The notes under the pieces are model-generated. The model was given only the letters and a program-made list of their open reading frames with translations. It made no database searches and was not told where the DNA came from. The position numbers were made by a program, and so were the translations under genes. A stretch of DNA of 64,000 bases from Anaeramoeba ignava (lineage: Eukaryota > Metamonada > Anaeramoebidae): the NCBI GenBank assembly GCA_028826165.1, contig JAPDFW010000114.1:732501-796500 (forward strand), in the 5' to 3' direction. Every line of letters starts with the position of its first letter. Position 1 is the stretch's first letter. Positions 11,044-23,122 of the stretch are shown here, piece after piece.

Positions 11044-13338
11044 ATGGGATTATTATTTACACTTAGTCGAGATTATTTCTTTCCATTTCTAATATTTACA
11101 ATTATGGTTATGAGTTTTTTCATTCCAGCATCAATTCGACCAAAACAAAAAGATTATGAAGAAATGAACTTAGCATATTCTGAACAAGAAAACAAAGGCG
11201 GACTTGATGGAACTTTAGATGGATTATTTTGGTTTGTTCAAGTTTCAGATATTCACATTAGTAAATTTGACCCAAGTTACGCATCAACACTTGAGAATGT
11301 ATGCACTAATTACATCCAGTCAATCAAACCTGATTTTGTGATTGTAAGTGGGGATATAACTGATGCAAAAGAAAGTGCGAAATATCCCAATCGAAACCAA
11401 CAAAACGAAGAAGAGTGGAAACAGTACAAATCAATACTCCAAAATTGTGGAGTCTATAATTCGTCATTCTGGTTCGATATCCGCGGCAATCACGATAGTA
11501 GCACTGTTCTCGCAAAAAACGCTGCTAATAACTTCTTTTATGATTACAGTCCTCAATCCACTTTTTTGAACTCAAATGGAAAACCTTCAGTTTATTCCTT
11601 TATTCATCATACCTCTTTCGGAAACTACCAGTTCGTTGCCTTGGATTTGTCGATATATCCACTTGTTTCTGGGCCATTGGGTTTCTTTGCGTTTCTTGAT
11701 TCAGAAAAATTGGATCAACTCGAATCAAATTTTGATTTGAATAAAAATTATTATCAATTAAATCAATCGATTATTTTCACTCATTCTCCTGTTGCTGCGA
11801 TCCAAAAGCAATCCACTAAATCCTCATCAGGCAAAACTTTCAAAAATTTGATCCAAGAAAACCGAGTTCTTGCGGTTCTTGATGGGCATTTCCATTACTC
11901 GGACATGTATTCAAGACTATATTCAAAAAAGGACACAATTTTTGATTTAGAACTCAATTCACTTCAAAATGATGGAATTATCAGAATATTCGCAATGGAT
12001 AATGATCTGTTTTCCTTCCAAGACAGCAGCACTTCTAACAAGGACGAGCCAATTATTGTGATCACAAATCCAAAGGACAGTCGGTTTATCAGTCAAAAGG
12101 AGCCTTTGTATAAAATCAAAGAATCAACTCACATTCGAGTTTTGATTTTTCATTCTTCCACTTTTAATCCTTCCAAAATTTCCTCTGTTTCTTGCGAAAT
12201 AGACGGCAAAAGTATCTCTTCTAACATGCAAAGAGTTGACCCAAATAAACCTCTCTTTGTTGCTCCGTGGAACCCTTCTTCTTACAGTCATGGAAAACAC
12301 GAAATAAATGTTGCGATCTGGGATTCAAATGGGAACAAAATTTCCTCACAAAAAAATGAATTCTCTGTCGATAAAACACCCTCTTTTCTGGGAATCAATT
12401 TGTACCAAATTGTCCAAAGAACAAATCTCTACGACTTCTTGCTTTATTGGGATATCATTCTTATTATTTTTTATCTTCTTCAATTTGGCATTTTGGCAAG
12501 ACTGATCAAAAAAATGATCCAAAAAAAGCAAAAAGGATTTGAAACATTTTCTCAGAAATTTGGAAAGAAATCCAAAAAGATGCGTTTTCTTCATTTCTTT
12601 CCGTATTCGTATCAATCAATGATTTGGAAATTTGGAATGATTCCAAAAAAAAAATGGATCGCAATTTTAATTTCTGGTTTGCTTTTTATTTTTGGTCCAA
12701 ATATTGCTGAAATGACACAAGGCAGATGGGGCGCTGCCTTTTTTTTCGGAGTTGGCTTCAATAACAGTATTCATATGTATTCGTCCATGCTGTGGTATAC
12801 TATGCTTGGAATCACAGGAGTCTTTCTTCCAACTTTGATCTTCGCAAGTCTTCCAGTTATCGAGCCCCCAAAATCTGATAATTTCCGACTCAGATTACTT
12901 TTCCATCCAGAGACTTTTGTTGCTCTCATCGGTACCGTTGGGTTTATGTTCTATTTCTCTTTTGATTTATGGAGCGGTTATTATCTTAGCTCTGTCTTCT
13001 TGAGTTTTGGTTTGTTTTGGCCTTCTTTTATTTGTTTTTGGATTATAATTGTTACTATTGTTCAAGATTATCGTAAAATTGATCATTTGAAAACTACCTT
13101 TTCTATTTTTGAGATTTCAAACGATAATGCTCAAGTTAATGATCCAGATATTGAAATGAATGAACAAAATGAAAATCAAAATCAAAATCAAAATGAAAAT
13201 CAAAATCAAAAACAAAATCAAAATGAAAATGAAAATGAAAATGAATATCAAAATCAATACCAAATTCAATTTCAAAATCAAAAAGATCAAAAAAATCTTC
13301 AATACAAAAATTTATTGAATAATTTGGATGAAAATTAA
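11044..13338 (+). CDS. TMEM62-like transmembrane calcineurin-type phosphoesterase
   Basis: Single exon, 764 aa. An N-terminal hydrophobic segment (residues about 10-30) acts as signal anchor. It is followed by a metallophosphoesterase domain with the full metal-binding set: VSDIH at 67-71, GDITDAK from 103, RGNHD at 147-151, a THSP motif near 247 and GHFH near 282. A beta-rich region follows, then about six membrane helices from residue 465 onward and a Asn-Gln/Asn-Glu tail at the C-terminus. That layout matches TMEM62 of animals and protists, a family whose substrate is unknown. The catalytic domain is predicted lumenal or extracellular. Codon use in the middle is less A/T-biased than its neighbours, as expected for a conserved enzyme. 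Confidence 0.85.
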   Translation: MGLLFTLSRDYFFPFLIFTIMVMSFFIPASIRPKQKDYEEMNLAYSEQENKGGLDGTLDGLFWFVQVSDIHISKFDPSYASTLENVCTNYIQSIKPDFVIVSGDITDAKESAKYPNRNQQNEEEWKQYKSILQNCGVYNSSFWFDIRGNHDSSTVLAKNAANNFFYDYSPQSTFLNSNGKPSVYSFIHHTSFGNYQFVALDLSIYPLVSGPLGFFAFLDSEKLDQLESNFDLNKNYYQLNQSIIFTHSPVAAIQKQSTKSSSGKTFKNLIQENRVLAVLDGHFHYSDMYSRLYSKKDTIFDLELNSLQNDGIIRIFAMDNDLFSFQDSSTSNKDEPIIVITNPKDSRFISQKEPLYKIKESTHIRVLIFHSSTFNPSKISSVSCEIDGKSISSNMQRVDPNKPLFVAPWNPSSYSHGKHEINVAIWDSNGNKISSQKNEFSVDKTPSFLGINLYQIVQRTNLYDFLLYWDIILIIFYLLQFGILARLIKKMIQKKQKGFETFSQKFGKKSKKMRFLHFFPYSYQSMIWKFGMIPKKKWIAILISGLLFIFGPNIAEMTQGRWGAAFFFGVGFNNSIHMYSSMLWYTMLGITGVFLPTLIFASLPVIEPPKSDNFRLRLLFHPETFVALIGTVGFMFYFSFDLWSGYYLSSVFLSFGLFWPSFICFWIIIVTIVQDYRKIDHLKTTFSIFEISNDNAQVNDPDIEMNEQNENQNQNQNENQNQKQNQNENENENEYQNQYQIQFQNQKDQKNLQYKNLLNNLDEN

Positions 13339-13817
13339 TAAGATTAAAAAAAGAAAATAATCTTTCTTTTCCTATTTTTGTTTTTTTCATAAATTAAAAA
13401 AAAAAATCCAAAATACTTTTTTTCCTTTTTTGTTTTAAAAGAACTTTATTTTGTTTTTTTTTTTTGGAAACTTTGAGTTAAAAGAAAAAAAAGTTTTGAA
13501 TTGAATTTTGGATTTAATTTTGAATTTAATTTTGAATTTAATTTTGAATTGAATTTTGAATTTAATTTTGAATTTAATTTTGAATTGAATTTTGAATTGA
13601 ATTTTGAATTGAATTTTGAATTAAATTTTGAAATGAATTTTGGATTAAATTTTGAATTTAATTTTGAATTTAATTTTGAATTTAATTTTGGATTTAATTT
13701 TGAATTTAATTTTGAAATGAATTTTAATTTTGAAAAATTTTGAATTGAATTTTGGATTTATTTCTCTAAAACTTTTCAGTCTCCAAAATCTTGTTAGGAA
13801 AACTTTATTAGGACCTT
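13339..13817. repeat. Convergent spacer with gaatttaatttt repeat
   Basis: This lies between the 3' ends of the TMEM62-like (+) and CacyBP-like (-) genes. Positions 13498-13750 are an array of gaattgaatttt/gaatttaatttt 12-mers. The Phe-Asn frame there is low complexity and not treated as a gene. Confidence 0.65.
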
Positions 13818-15963
13818 TTAAAATTCAGTCTAAAATTAAAAAAATTAATAAAATTTTTTAATTAATAAAATTAAAAAAATTAATAAAATTTTTTAATTAT
13901 TCTTACCCAAGCTTTAGCAATAGTTTTCTTCATTTCATCTATAAAATATTTTTAAATATAAAAATTAAATTAAATTAAATTAAATTACAAACTAAAAAAT
14001 GTCAAAAAAAAATCAATTACCATCACCCTCTAAATAATTAAAATTAAAAATTAAAAAATTAAAAATTAAATTAAAAATTAAAAATCGGAAAAAAATATAT
14101 AAATTAAAAATTAAAAATTAAACTTACCGTTGTACATCTGTTTCATTAAATCCATTAAAGACTCTGAAGGATCTTTGGTTTTTTCTGGTTGATTTGGTTT
14201 AAAAAGTGGTTTTGTTGATTTTAATGATGACCAATGTGGAGTTCCTTTTTTTGCCAAAATTACTTCTATTCTATTACGTAATTTCCTATAAAAAATAAAA
14301 TTATATTTTTAGAAAATCATTGATTTATTTTATTTTTATTTTGATTTTTTTGATTTTTACTTGAACTTTGATTTATCTGGAATAATTTCTTCAGTTAAAT
14401 TTTTAATTGTAAGTTTATAATCAGAACCTTGGAAATCATGAATTAAAATGGAAACTGATTTTGTATTGAAGGCAACTTTAATGTTTTTAGAATCTAATTG
14501 ACCAATTCCTTTTTTCATGATATAAATTCTAAATCCAACAAATTAATATTTAATATTTAATATTTAATATTTATTTAATATTTAATATTTAATATTTATT
14601 TAATATTTAATATTTATTATTTATTTAATATTTATTATTTATTATTTATTATTTATTTATTATTTATTTAATATTTAATATTTATTATTTATTTTATATT
14701 TAATATTTAATATTTATTTAATATTTATTATTTAATATTTATTATTTAATATTTATTATTTATTTAATATTTATTATTTAATATTTAATATTTAATATTT
14801 AATATTTAATATTTAATATTTATTTATTATTTAATATTTATTTTTTATTTATTATTTAATATTTATTATTTAATATTTATTATTTATTTAATATTTAATA
14901 TTTAATATTTAATATTTATTATTTATTTAATATTTAATATTTATTTAATATTTATTTAATATTTAATATTTAATATTTAATATTTTATTTAATATTTATT
15001 ATTTAATATTTATTTTAATATTTATTTTATTTTATTTAATATTTATTTACTATTTATTTTAATATTTATTATTTAATATTTATTTAATATTTATTATTTT
15101 AATTATTTTAATATTTAATTATTTATATTTATTTATTTATTATTTAATATTTAATTATTATTTAATATTTATTTAATTAATATTTATTTAATATTTAATA
15201 TTTAATATTTAATATTTATTATTTTATTTTATTTATTTATTTATTTTATTTATTTTTATTTTATTTTATTTTTATTTTATTTAATATTTAATATTTATTT
15301 ATTATTTATTATTTATTTAATATTTTTATTTAATATTTATTATTTATTTAATATTTATTATTTGTTAATATTTAATATTTATTTAATATTTATTTTTATT
15401 TTTATTTATTTATTATTTTATTTAATATTTATTATTTATTTAATATTTAATATTTAATATTTATTATTTATTATTTATTTAATATTTAATATTTATTTAA
15501 TATTTATTTAATATTTAATATTTAATATTTATTTAATATTTAATATTTATTATTTAATTAATATTTTATTTAATATTTATTATTTAATATTTAATATTTA
15601 ATATTTAATATTTAATTATTATTTAATATTTATTATTTAATATTTAATTATTATTTAATATTTATTATTTATTTAATATTTATTATTTATTTACGTCACA
15701 GAACTAGATGATTGATCCCATGAATAATCTGTTATTGGTTGATAAAGTTTTTTAACATTTGCCCTATTTATGATATCTTTTTGTGGAATTGGTTTTCTTT
15801 CTTCTTGTTTTTGTTCAACTTGATTTGTTTCTTTTTCATTTGGTTCTTTTTCTAAAATTTCAATTTGTTTTTTAAGATATTCTTGAACTAATTCATTTTT
15901 TGATTGTTCAAGAAATTGTTGAAGTTCTTTAATTGCTTCAGCTTTTAAATCGGTGTTTTCCAT
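13818..15963 (-). CDS. CACYBP: Calcyclin-binding protein / Siah-interacting protein (CacyBP/SIP)
   Basis: Six exons (15963-15695, 14528-14361, 14285-14128, 14029-14021, 13938-13907, 13829-13818) total 648 nt, giving 215 aa; human CacyBP is about 228. The start is the ATG at 15963 (MENTDLKAEA), not upstream in-frame codons. An N-terminal helical hairpin is followed by a CS domain entered at ITDYSWDQ and continuing VTIYIMKKGI, with KKGTPHWSSL near its end. The C-terminal SGS-like tail reads YNEGDDEMKKTIAKAW and ends TEF, both close to the known family end. Family members are adaptors linking Siah-type E3 complexes to Skp1 and S100 proteins. The fourth exon is only 9 nt yet supplies conserved EGD residues. 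Confidence 0.9.
14021..14029 (-). other. 9-nt microexon of the CacyBP-like gene
   Basis: Flanked on the minus strand by atttag and gtaatt. Flanking introns are 98 and 82 nt. It supplies most of E-G-D in YNEGDDEMKKTI, which matches the conserved acidic stretch of CacyBP, and it keeps the total length a multiple of three. Confidence 0.8.
14529..15694 (-). repeat. 1166-nt A/T-only intron
   Basis: Composed of aatatttaatatttattt units. Donor is gtaaat and acceptor is gatttag on the minus strand. It splits the CS domain of the CacyBP-like protein. Confidence 0.75.
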
Positions 15964-16196
15964 ACCTAACAAATATATTCACAAAACAAAACTTTGAATT
16001 GAAAAATGAAAAATTAAAAAAAAATGAAAAAAAATATTTTGAAAAAAAAAAATTTTTTTTTAAATTAAAAAACAAAAACAAAAACAAAAACAAAAACAAT
16101 TTTTTTCCGGTTTTAAATAATAAAAAATTGGATTAAATTTTATTTAATAAAAAATTTAAAATTCATTTTTCTTTCTTCTTTTTAAATCCAAAAATA
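15964..16196. promoter_or_regulatory. Divergent promoter region (CacyBP-like / coiled-coil gene)
   Basis: A 233-bp spacer between divergent starts. It contains aaaaatgaaaaa forms at about 16001-16035 facing the minus-strand gene. It also contains attcatttttctttcttc before the plus-strand ATG. Confidence 0.4.
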
Positions 16197-16580
16197 ATGT
16201 CATTTCAAATAAATTTACAAGAAGAAATAATTGAAAATTATTTAAAATCAATTGATCAAGAAATGTCAATAATTTACAATGAAGTTAAAACTGAATTAGA
16301 AGAAAAAGCAAAAGAAAAAATAAATCAACAAAAATTATACGCAGAATCAAAACAAAAACTAGATTTAGAAAAACAAAAAGAAATTGAAGAAATAACTATA
16401 AAATATAACGAAATTATTTCAAAAATTTACAAACGTCGTGGTATTTTTGATAAATCAAGCCCATCAAAAAAAGAACAACTTGAATCTGCAAATCAAAAAC
16501 GTGATCAAGAATTGAAAATTGTTAATGAAAAATATTATCAAAAAGAAAAGGATTTGTCTGCTCAATTTTTCAAAAATTAA
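16197..16580 (+). CDS. Small coiled-coil protein, not recognised
   Basis: Single exon, 127 aa, starting MSFQINLQEEIIENYLKSID. It is predicted almost wholly alpha-helical and charged (Glu, Lys, Gln), with heptad spacing through about residues 10-70 and 90-125. A short KRRGIFDKSSPSKKEQ loop lies between them. No signal peptide or membrane segment. The start sits 35-45 bases after a T/C-rich block typical of starts in this window. Helical-hairpin proteins of this size include dynactin, prefoldin and biogenesis subunits, but I cannot choose among them. Confidence 0.6.
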   Translation: MSFQINLQEEIIENYLKSIDQEMSIIYNEVKTELEEKAKEKINQQKLYAESKQKLDLEKQKEIEEITIKYNEIISKIYKRRGIFDKSSPSKKEQLESANQKRDQELKIVNEKYYQKEKDLSAQFFKN

Positions 16581-16818
16581 TTCAATTTTAAACTATATTT
16601 TAATAAACTTCTATACATTAAATTCGACTCTTTGTTTAAAAATCAATCAATTTTCTAATTATTATATTTTTCGAAATTATTCAATTTTTTTTATTTTTTA
16701 TTTAAATTAAAAAAATCAATTTAAAAAATCATTATTTTTTTTTCATTTTTTTTTCATTTTTTCTTTCATTTTTCATTTTTCTCTCATTTTTTCTTTCATT
16801 TTTTCTCTTATTTTTAAA

Positions 16819-18489
16819 ATGAATCCAAATCAACAAAGAAAAAAAGTATTAAAACAACGATCAAAAAATCGTAAAAAAAATCAAAAATCGAAAAAAAAAA
16901 TTGAACAATCACAAAAATTAAAGAATGAAAAACAAGCAGATATTTTATATGAAAAAGCAGTTAATTTTGCGCAAATGTTTGAATATGAAAAAGCAATACA
17001 AGTAATTATTGAGAATTTATATAAAAAAACGGTTTTATAATCGAAAAAGAAAATAAATTAACAAAATTAAAATTAAAATTAAAATTAAAATTAAAATTTT
17101 TTTTATTTTTTAAATTAGAATTTTAGTCAAGCATTAAAATTATCACCAAATAATACAAAAATTATGGATGAAATGGCAATAACTTTACTTGAAAATGGAT
17201 TTGCAGAAGAATCTTTAAATGTTAATTTTATAAAAAATAATTTATTTTTTAATTCATTTTAAATTATTTTTTTTTTAATTGAAATTTTATTAATTAGTTA
17301 CTTAATAAAAGTGTTAAATTAGCTCCAAATATTAATCCAACAAAATATCTTTATTTAGCTCAATTATCTGAAGGATTTGAATCAATTATTTTATTTAAAA
17401 AAGCACTTGAGTTATTATTTCAAGAAAAAGAACAAATTGAAAATAAAAATCAAAATGAAAATCAAATTGAAAATGAAAATCAAAATCAAATTGAAAATGA
17501 AAATCAAAATCAAATTGAAAATCAAAATCAAATTCAAAATGAAATTCAAATTCAAATTGAAAATCAAAATCAAAATGAAAATCAAAATGAAATTGAAAAT
17601 AAAAATCAAATTCAAATTGAAATTCAAATTGAAAATAAAAATCAAATTCAAAATCAAAATCAAAATCCTGATTTAATTTCAATTTCAAATAAAATTGCTT
17701 CAGTTTATTGCTCAATGACAGAAATATATATGACTGATTTATGTTATGAAGAAGATGCAGAACAAAATTGTGAAGATTTTCTTAAAAAAGCTCTTGAAAT
17801 ATCACCAAATAATATTGAAGTTTTATTATCATTTTCTAATTTGAGAATAACCCAACAAAAAAACGAAGAATCATTAAATTTTTTAACTCAAAGTTTAAAT
17901 TTATGGCATCAACCTCTTTCACAAAAAAATACAAAAGAAAAAACAATTCAAATTGAAAATAATAAGGATGTTCAAAATCAAACTGTGATTGATTTACCAG
18001 ATATTCAAATTAGAATCCAAACTTGTAAATTATTGATTGAATTAAATAAACCCGAAATTGCAAAAGATATTCTTATTCAAATTATCAAGGAAAATAATAC
18101 TTTGGCTGAAGTTTGGTTTCTTCTTGCAACAGTTTATGATTTTTTGAAGGATTTTCTAAGAGCAAAAAAATGTGCTCAAAAAGCTAAAAGTTTAATTCAA
18201 GATTTTGAATTTGAAGACCAAGATATTCTTTATAAAATTGATGAATTATATTCTTCTCTTAAAGGAAAGAAAATAGAAAATCAAAATCAAAATCAAAATC
18301 AAAATGATGATGATGATGATATTGATATTGATATCAATTTTAATATTGATTTAAATCATGAAATGGAAGATGGTGAAAGAGATAAAATGAATAAATTTTA
18401 ATGATGATAGTGATGAAGATGATTATAATGATGATAATGATGATAATGATGAAGATGATGATGAAATAATGGAAATTGATGAAAACTAA
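16819..18489 (+). CDS. TPR protein resembling Acl4, assembly chaperone of ribosomal protein L4
   Basis: Exons 16819-17001, 17119-17220 and 17298 onward, all in phase 0. Splicing gives [20 protein letters not shown], a regular TPR. A basic N-terminus (residues 1-40) is followed by TPR units. A Glu-Asn-Gln insert lies at genomic 17437-17670, then more TPRs ([40 protein letters not shown]). The order of an early TPR set, an ALEISPNN repeat, an [11 protein letters not shown] segment and an acidic tail fits Acl4-type chaperones, which carry L4 to the nucleus. The frame closes at 18401 just before an obvious Asp-rich stretch ending MEIDEN at 18489. Dropping one T at 18396-18399 would join them, so the true end is probably 18489. 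Confidence 0.6.
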
Positions 18490-20537
18490 TATAAATATTA
18501 ACATAAAAAATAATTTAAATAATAATTTCAATAATTTCAATAATTTCAATATTAATTTAAATATTCAATTTAAATATTCAATTTAAATATTCAATTTAAA
18601 TATTCAATTTAAATATTCAATTTAAATATTCAATTTAAATATTCAATTTAAATATTCAATTTAAATATTCAATTTAAATATTCAATTTAAATATTCAATT
18701 TAAATATCAATTTAATATCCAATTTAAATATTCTAGAATTCAAAATAATAAAAATATTTGATTTAAAAATTTTCTAAATTATTTCTTTTAAAATAATTCA
18801 AAAACTTTCCAAAATAATTTTGAAAAATTTAAATTCTTCAATTTAAAAATTTTGAAATATCAAATTTTAAAAACCCTCTTCAAAATGTATCAAAAGAAAT
18901 TTTTAGTTTAAAATAAATTTAAAATTTTAAAATTTTCAATTATGGAAAAACAAAAACAAAAATCAACTTCAAATAAATTTTAATTCTTTTGATTGTAAAA
19001 ACTTTTTTTTAATTTAATTTTAATTCAATTTCCCATTCAAAAACTTTCAAAATTTTAATTTTGAAAAATTTTTATTCTTCTCTCTTTAAAAATTTTAATT
19101 TAATTTAAAAACCCTCTTCAAAATGTATCAATTTTAAATTTTTAGTTTAATTTTAAATCAACCACTTTTTATTTTAATTTAATTTTAATTCAATTTTAGT
19201 TAATTTTTTAATAATTTTTATTTTAATTTATTATTAATTTTTCAATTTATGGAAAAACAAAAACAAAAATCAATTCCACTTTTTATTTTAATTTAATTTT
19301 AAATCAATTTTAAATCAATTTTAATTTAATTTTAATTCAATTTTAAATCAATTTTAAATCAATTCTAATTTAATTTTAATTCAATTTTAATTTAATTTTA
19401 ATTCAATTTTAAATCAATTCCACTTTTTATTTTAATTCAATTTTAATTTAATTTTAATTCAATTTTAATTTAATTTTAATTCAATTTTAAATCAATTTTA
19501 ATTCAATTTTAATTCAATTTTAAATCAATTTTAAATCAATTTTAAATCAATTTTAATTTAATTTTAATTTAATTTTAATTTAATTTTAATTCAATTTTAA
19601 ATCAATTTTAATTTAATTTTAATTTAATTTTAATTTAATTTTAATTCAATTTTAAATTTAATTTTAATTTAATTTTAATTTAATTTTAATTTTAATTTAA
19701 TTTAATTTAATTTAATTTTAATTCAATTTTAAATCAATTTTAATTTAATTTTAAATCAATTTTTAAATCAATTTTAAATCAATTTTAATTCAATTTTAAA
19801 TCCAATTTTAAATCAATTTTAATTCAATTTTAATTTAATTTTAATTCAATTTTAATTTAATTTTAATTTTAATTTAAAATCAATTTTTTAAATCAATTTC
19901 ACTTTTAATTTTAATTTAATTTTAATTTTAATTCAATTTTAAATCAATTTTAATTCAATTTTAATTTAATTTTAAATCAATTCCACTTTTTATTTTAAAT
20001 CAATTAAACTTTTAATTTTAATTTAATTTTAATTCAATTTTAAATCAATTTTAAATCAATTTTAATTCAATTTTAATTCAATTTTAATTTAATTTTAATT
20101 TAATTTTAATTTAATTTTAATTTAATTTTAATTTAATTTTAAATCAATTTTAAATCAATTTTAATTTAATTTTAATTTAATTTTAAATCAATTTTAATTT
20201 CAATTTCAATTTTAATTTTTCAATTTTAAATCAATTTTAAATCAATTTTAATTCAATTTTAATTCAATTTTAAATCAATTTTAATTTAATTTTAATTTAA
20301 TTTTAATTTAATTTTAAATCAATTTTAATTTAATTTTAATTTAATTTTAAATCAATTTTAAATCAATTTTAAATCAATTTTAATTTAATTTTAATTTAAT
20401 TTTAATTTAATTTTAAATCAATTTTAAATCAATTTTAAATCAATTTTAATTTATTTTAATTCAATTTTAATTTAATTTTAATTTATGATTATTTTTATTT
20501 ATGATCTTAATTTTGTTTTAAAAAAAAAAAAAGAAAA
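18490..20537. repeat. 2-kb intergenic repeat spacer
   Basis: Between the convergent Acl4-like and Nup96 genes. Positions 18540-18730 are a 13-mer array (aatttaaatattc). About 19190-20490 is an 11/12-mer family, aattttaattca/aattttaaatca, in hundreds of near copies. Between them a partly repeated block (18880-18960 and 19100-19260) carries the phrase aaaaccctcttcaaaatgtatcaa twice. No coding frame is supported. Confidence 0.7.
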
Positions 20538-23122
20538 TTAATTATTAAGTGTGAGAAGTAAATTATCACAAACTAAATCAATATTCGTAAATTTATGTTC
20601 TTCTGATAAAGGTAAATTAGAAGTTCTAGAAAGAAATAAAAGTAAATTATCTATATTAGATCGAGAAGATATTGTGTTATTTTTCTGCATAATTTCAAGC
20701 ACTTTTGATGTAATTTTTTCAAGAAAAACTCTTTGAATAATATTCTTTAATTGATTTTGATTTCTTTGAATTTTTGAAAGAATATTTTCACATAAATTAT
20801 TCTGAATGGTAATATTTTCTTCAATTTGATCTTGTTTCAAAATATTTTCCCTAAATTGATAATCTAATTCACAAAGCTTGACAAAATCAAGTAGTAAAGA
20901 ACCTTTCAAATCCCAATCGTGAATATCTTGTTGATAAGGAGAAAGTTTTTCTAGCATATTTTTCAATTGAGTGAAATTTTCTGTTAGAACAAAAAGAGGT
21001 GCAATTTCAAAGAAAATTATCTTGTGACTTTCGTTAAACATTTGGGAATGAATCAACGAATCAACTTCAATTTCAGGTTTTCTTTCGCATTTTGCGCGAA
21101 TTGCTTTTGCTTGATAAATCCATTTGCCAGGAACATTAATTTTGGATAAAAATCGATATTTCTCCATTTCTTGCTGTTGAATTGACTCAATTTGAACATT
21201 TCGAATAAGTAAATCTTGTGCATGCTTTTCAAACCCTTCATGCATCGCCACAAAGATAGCCCATTCCCAAAGTCCGCAAGCCTCGAGCTGTGAAATAAAG
21301 TTGATCGAGAGCTTCAAACTTTGGATCAGATCAAAATTGCTAAAACCTAATATTTTCATCACTTGGTAAACGTGCCAAACTAATCCATAATCAAATACTG
21401 CTTCGTTCTCACTCTCGCTTTCAATAAGACAATCAATTAAATTTCTGCGAGAACAGTATATATTCATTAATTCAAATCGAAGATCGTAAATTTGATCCTT
21501 TTCGACTGCTTTGTAAATTTTGTTGAATTTTTCAACCACTTTTGAAATTGGTGAGTTTGGTGATTTTCCAAAAAAAAACACAATTGCAAACCAACGAATC
21601 CAATTAAGATTTTTTGGAAATTTTAGTGATTTAACATCTCCACCGATTAGCTTGTAAATATCAAGAATTTGCTTATTAAATTGTTGAAATTTCCCTGTTT
21701 TTTCCCATACAATCATTTGGTTTTTCAAATCTTTTCTGAATTCAATACTTCCGTTTATTGATAATGGGATCAAAGCAGCCAATTCATATTGATTTTGAGA
21801 TAAAGCCTCTCTTGAAGCTTCTTCCAGTGAATTAGTTGATACTTTATCAAAAAGATTTGGAGTTATTCCTTCCAAAGATTCTTCCTTTTTCACTTCAAGT
21901 TGTGATTGTTTTGTGATCCATCTATTAAGTTGAATTTTTCGTGATATATTTGAATTATAATCATCTGTTTCTTGAATAACTGATTTTTCTAATTCATTAT
22001 CACTTTGATATCCTCCCCATAAAGAATTCACTAATCTCCATGAGCTTAGTTGTTTTTCAAGCATGTTTTTGACTGGTTTTTCGTTATCATCAACTTTGTG
22101 AAGAATTGATTTGATCAAGTTTATGTATTTTTTGATTCCAATCGAAGAAATTAATTCTGGATTTGAAACAAATTTTGATTTTGGTTCATTTAAATTTGAC
22201 ATATAAACTCTAAGTGTTTGGATTCTTTCATGAACAAAAGTGGAAAGAAATTTTTTGTTTTTTAAAAATTGGGAAAGAATAAATTGTTGGAGGATTAAAA
22301 CAGTTCTTGAAGAATCAGTTTTTGATAATTTTTGTAAATTTTGATTTTGATTTTGATTTTGATTTTGATTTTGATTTTGATTTTGATTTTGATTTTGATT
22401 TTGATTTTGATTTTCATTTAAATTTTGATTTTGATTTTGATTTTCATTTAAATTTTGATTTTGATTTTGATTTTGATTTCTAACTTGATTAAATGGAATA
22501 ATAATTTTTCCTTCAATAGTAAAACTAACTCTAAAAGATTTCCCTAAAAATATTCCTGAATCAATCAAAAAATTTGATTTTTCTGAAACAATAGATTTCT
22601 TTAAAGGAATATTCGAAATTGTATTATTTATTGTTGTTTCAATTGGTTCAATTATTTCTTTTTGGTTTGGAATTTCTGGATATTCATCTCTAATTATTTC
22701 AGAAGTTGATTTTGTTTCAGTTTTTGTAAACTTTGTTGAGAATTTCTTTTGATTTGAAAAAACTAAGTTTTTTGAAAATCTGTTTTGTTTTTTTGGTAAA
22801 AATGAAGGAAAAAATAGAGATTTTTTTGTTTGATTTTGAATTTGATTTTGAATTTGAGTTTGAATTTGAGTTTGATTTTGATTTTGATTTTGAATTTGAT
22901 TTCATTTTCAATTTGATTTTCATTTTGATTTGATTTTTGAATTGGTTTTTTAATTGATTTTTTAATTGATTTTTTAATTTCTAGTTTTTTAATTGGAGAT
23001 TTTTTTCTTTTTTTTTTTCTTTCATTTTTTTTTCTTGATTGACTTTTTTCATTTTGAATTTTGTTTTTAATTTCATTTTGAATTTGTTTATCAAATTTAA
23101 TTTGAGAAAAATTGAAAGACAT
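20538..23122 (-). CDS. Nucleoporin Nup96 (Nup145C-type), separate gene
   Basis: ATG at 23122 (MSFNFSQIKFDK), stop at 20538, about 860 aa, no intron. A basic, Asn-Gln-rich N-terminus leads to GKSFRVSF, matching the GRSFRVGW landmark of Nup96. The helical alpha-solenoid follows, with WRLVNSLWGG, LNRWITKQ, LNWIRWFAIVFFFG and LEACGLWEWAIFVAMHEGF, each aligning with Nup96 elements I know. Nup96 is a scaffold of the Y-shaped (Nup107-160) subcomplex of the nuclear pore. There is no GLFG/FG region or HFS autoproteolysis motif upstream, so it is not made as a Nup98-Nup96 precursor here. The frame shifts once near 22898-22904: one missing A in a Glu-Asn-Gln repeat, read as an indel. Confidence 0.85.

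Noticed and set aside
16519-16710. Second small protein overlapping the coiled-coil gene
   Set aside because: Other-frame reading that runs into the 3' A/T-rich region, with no conserved pattern.
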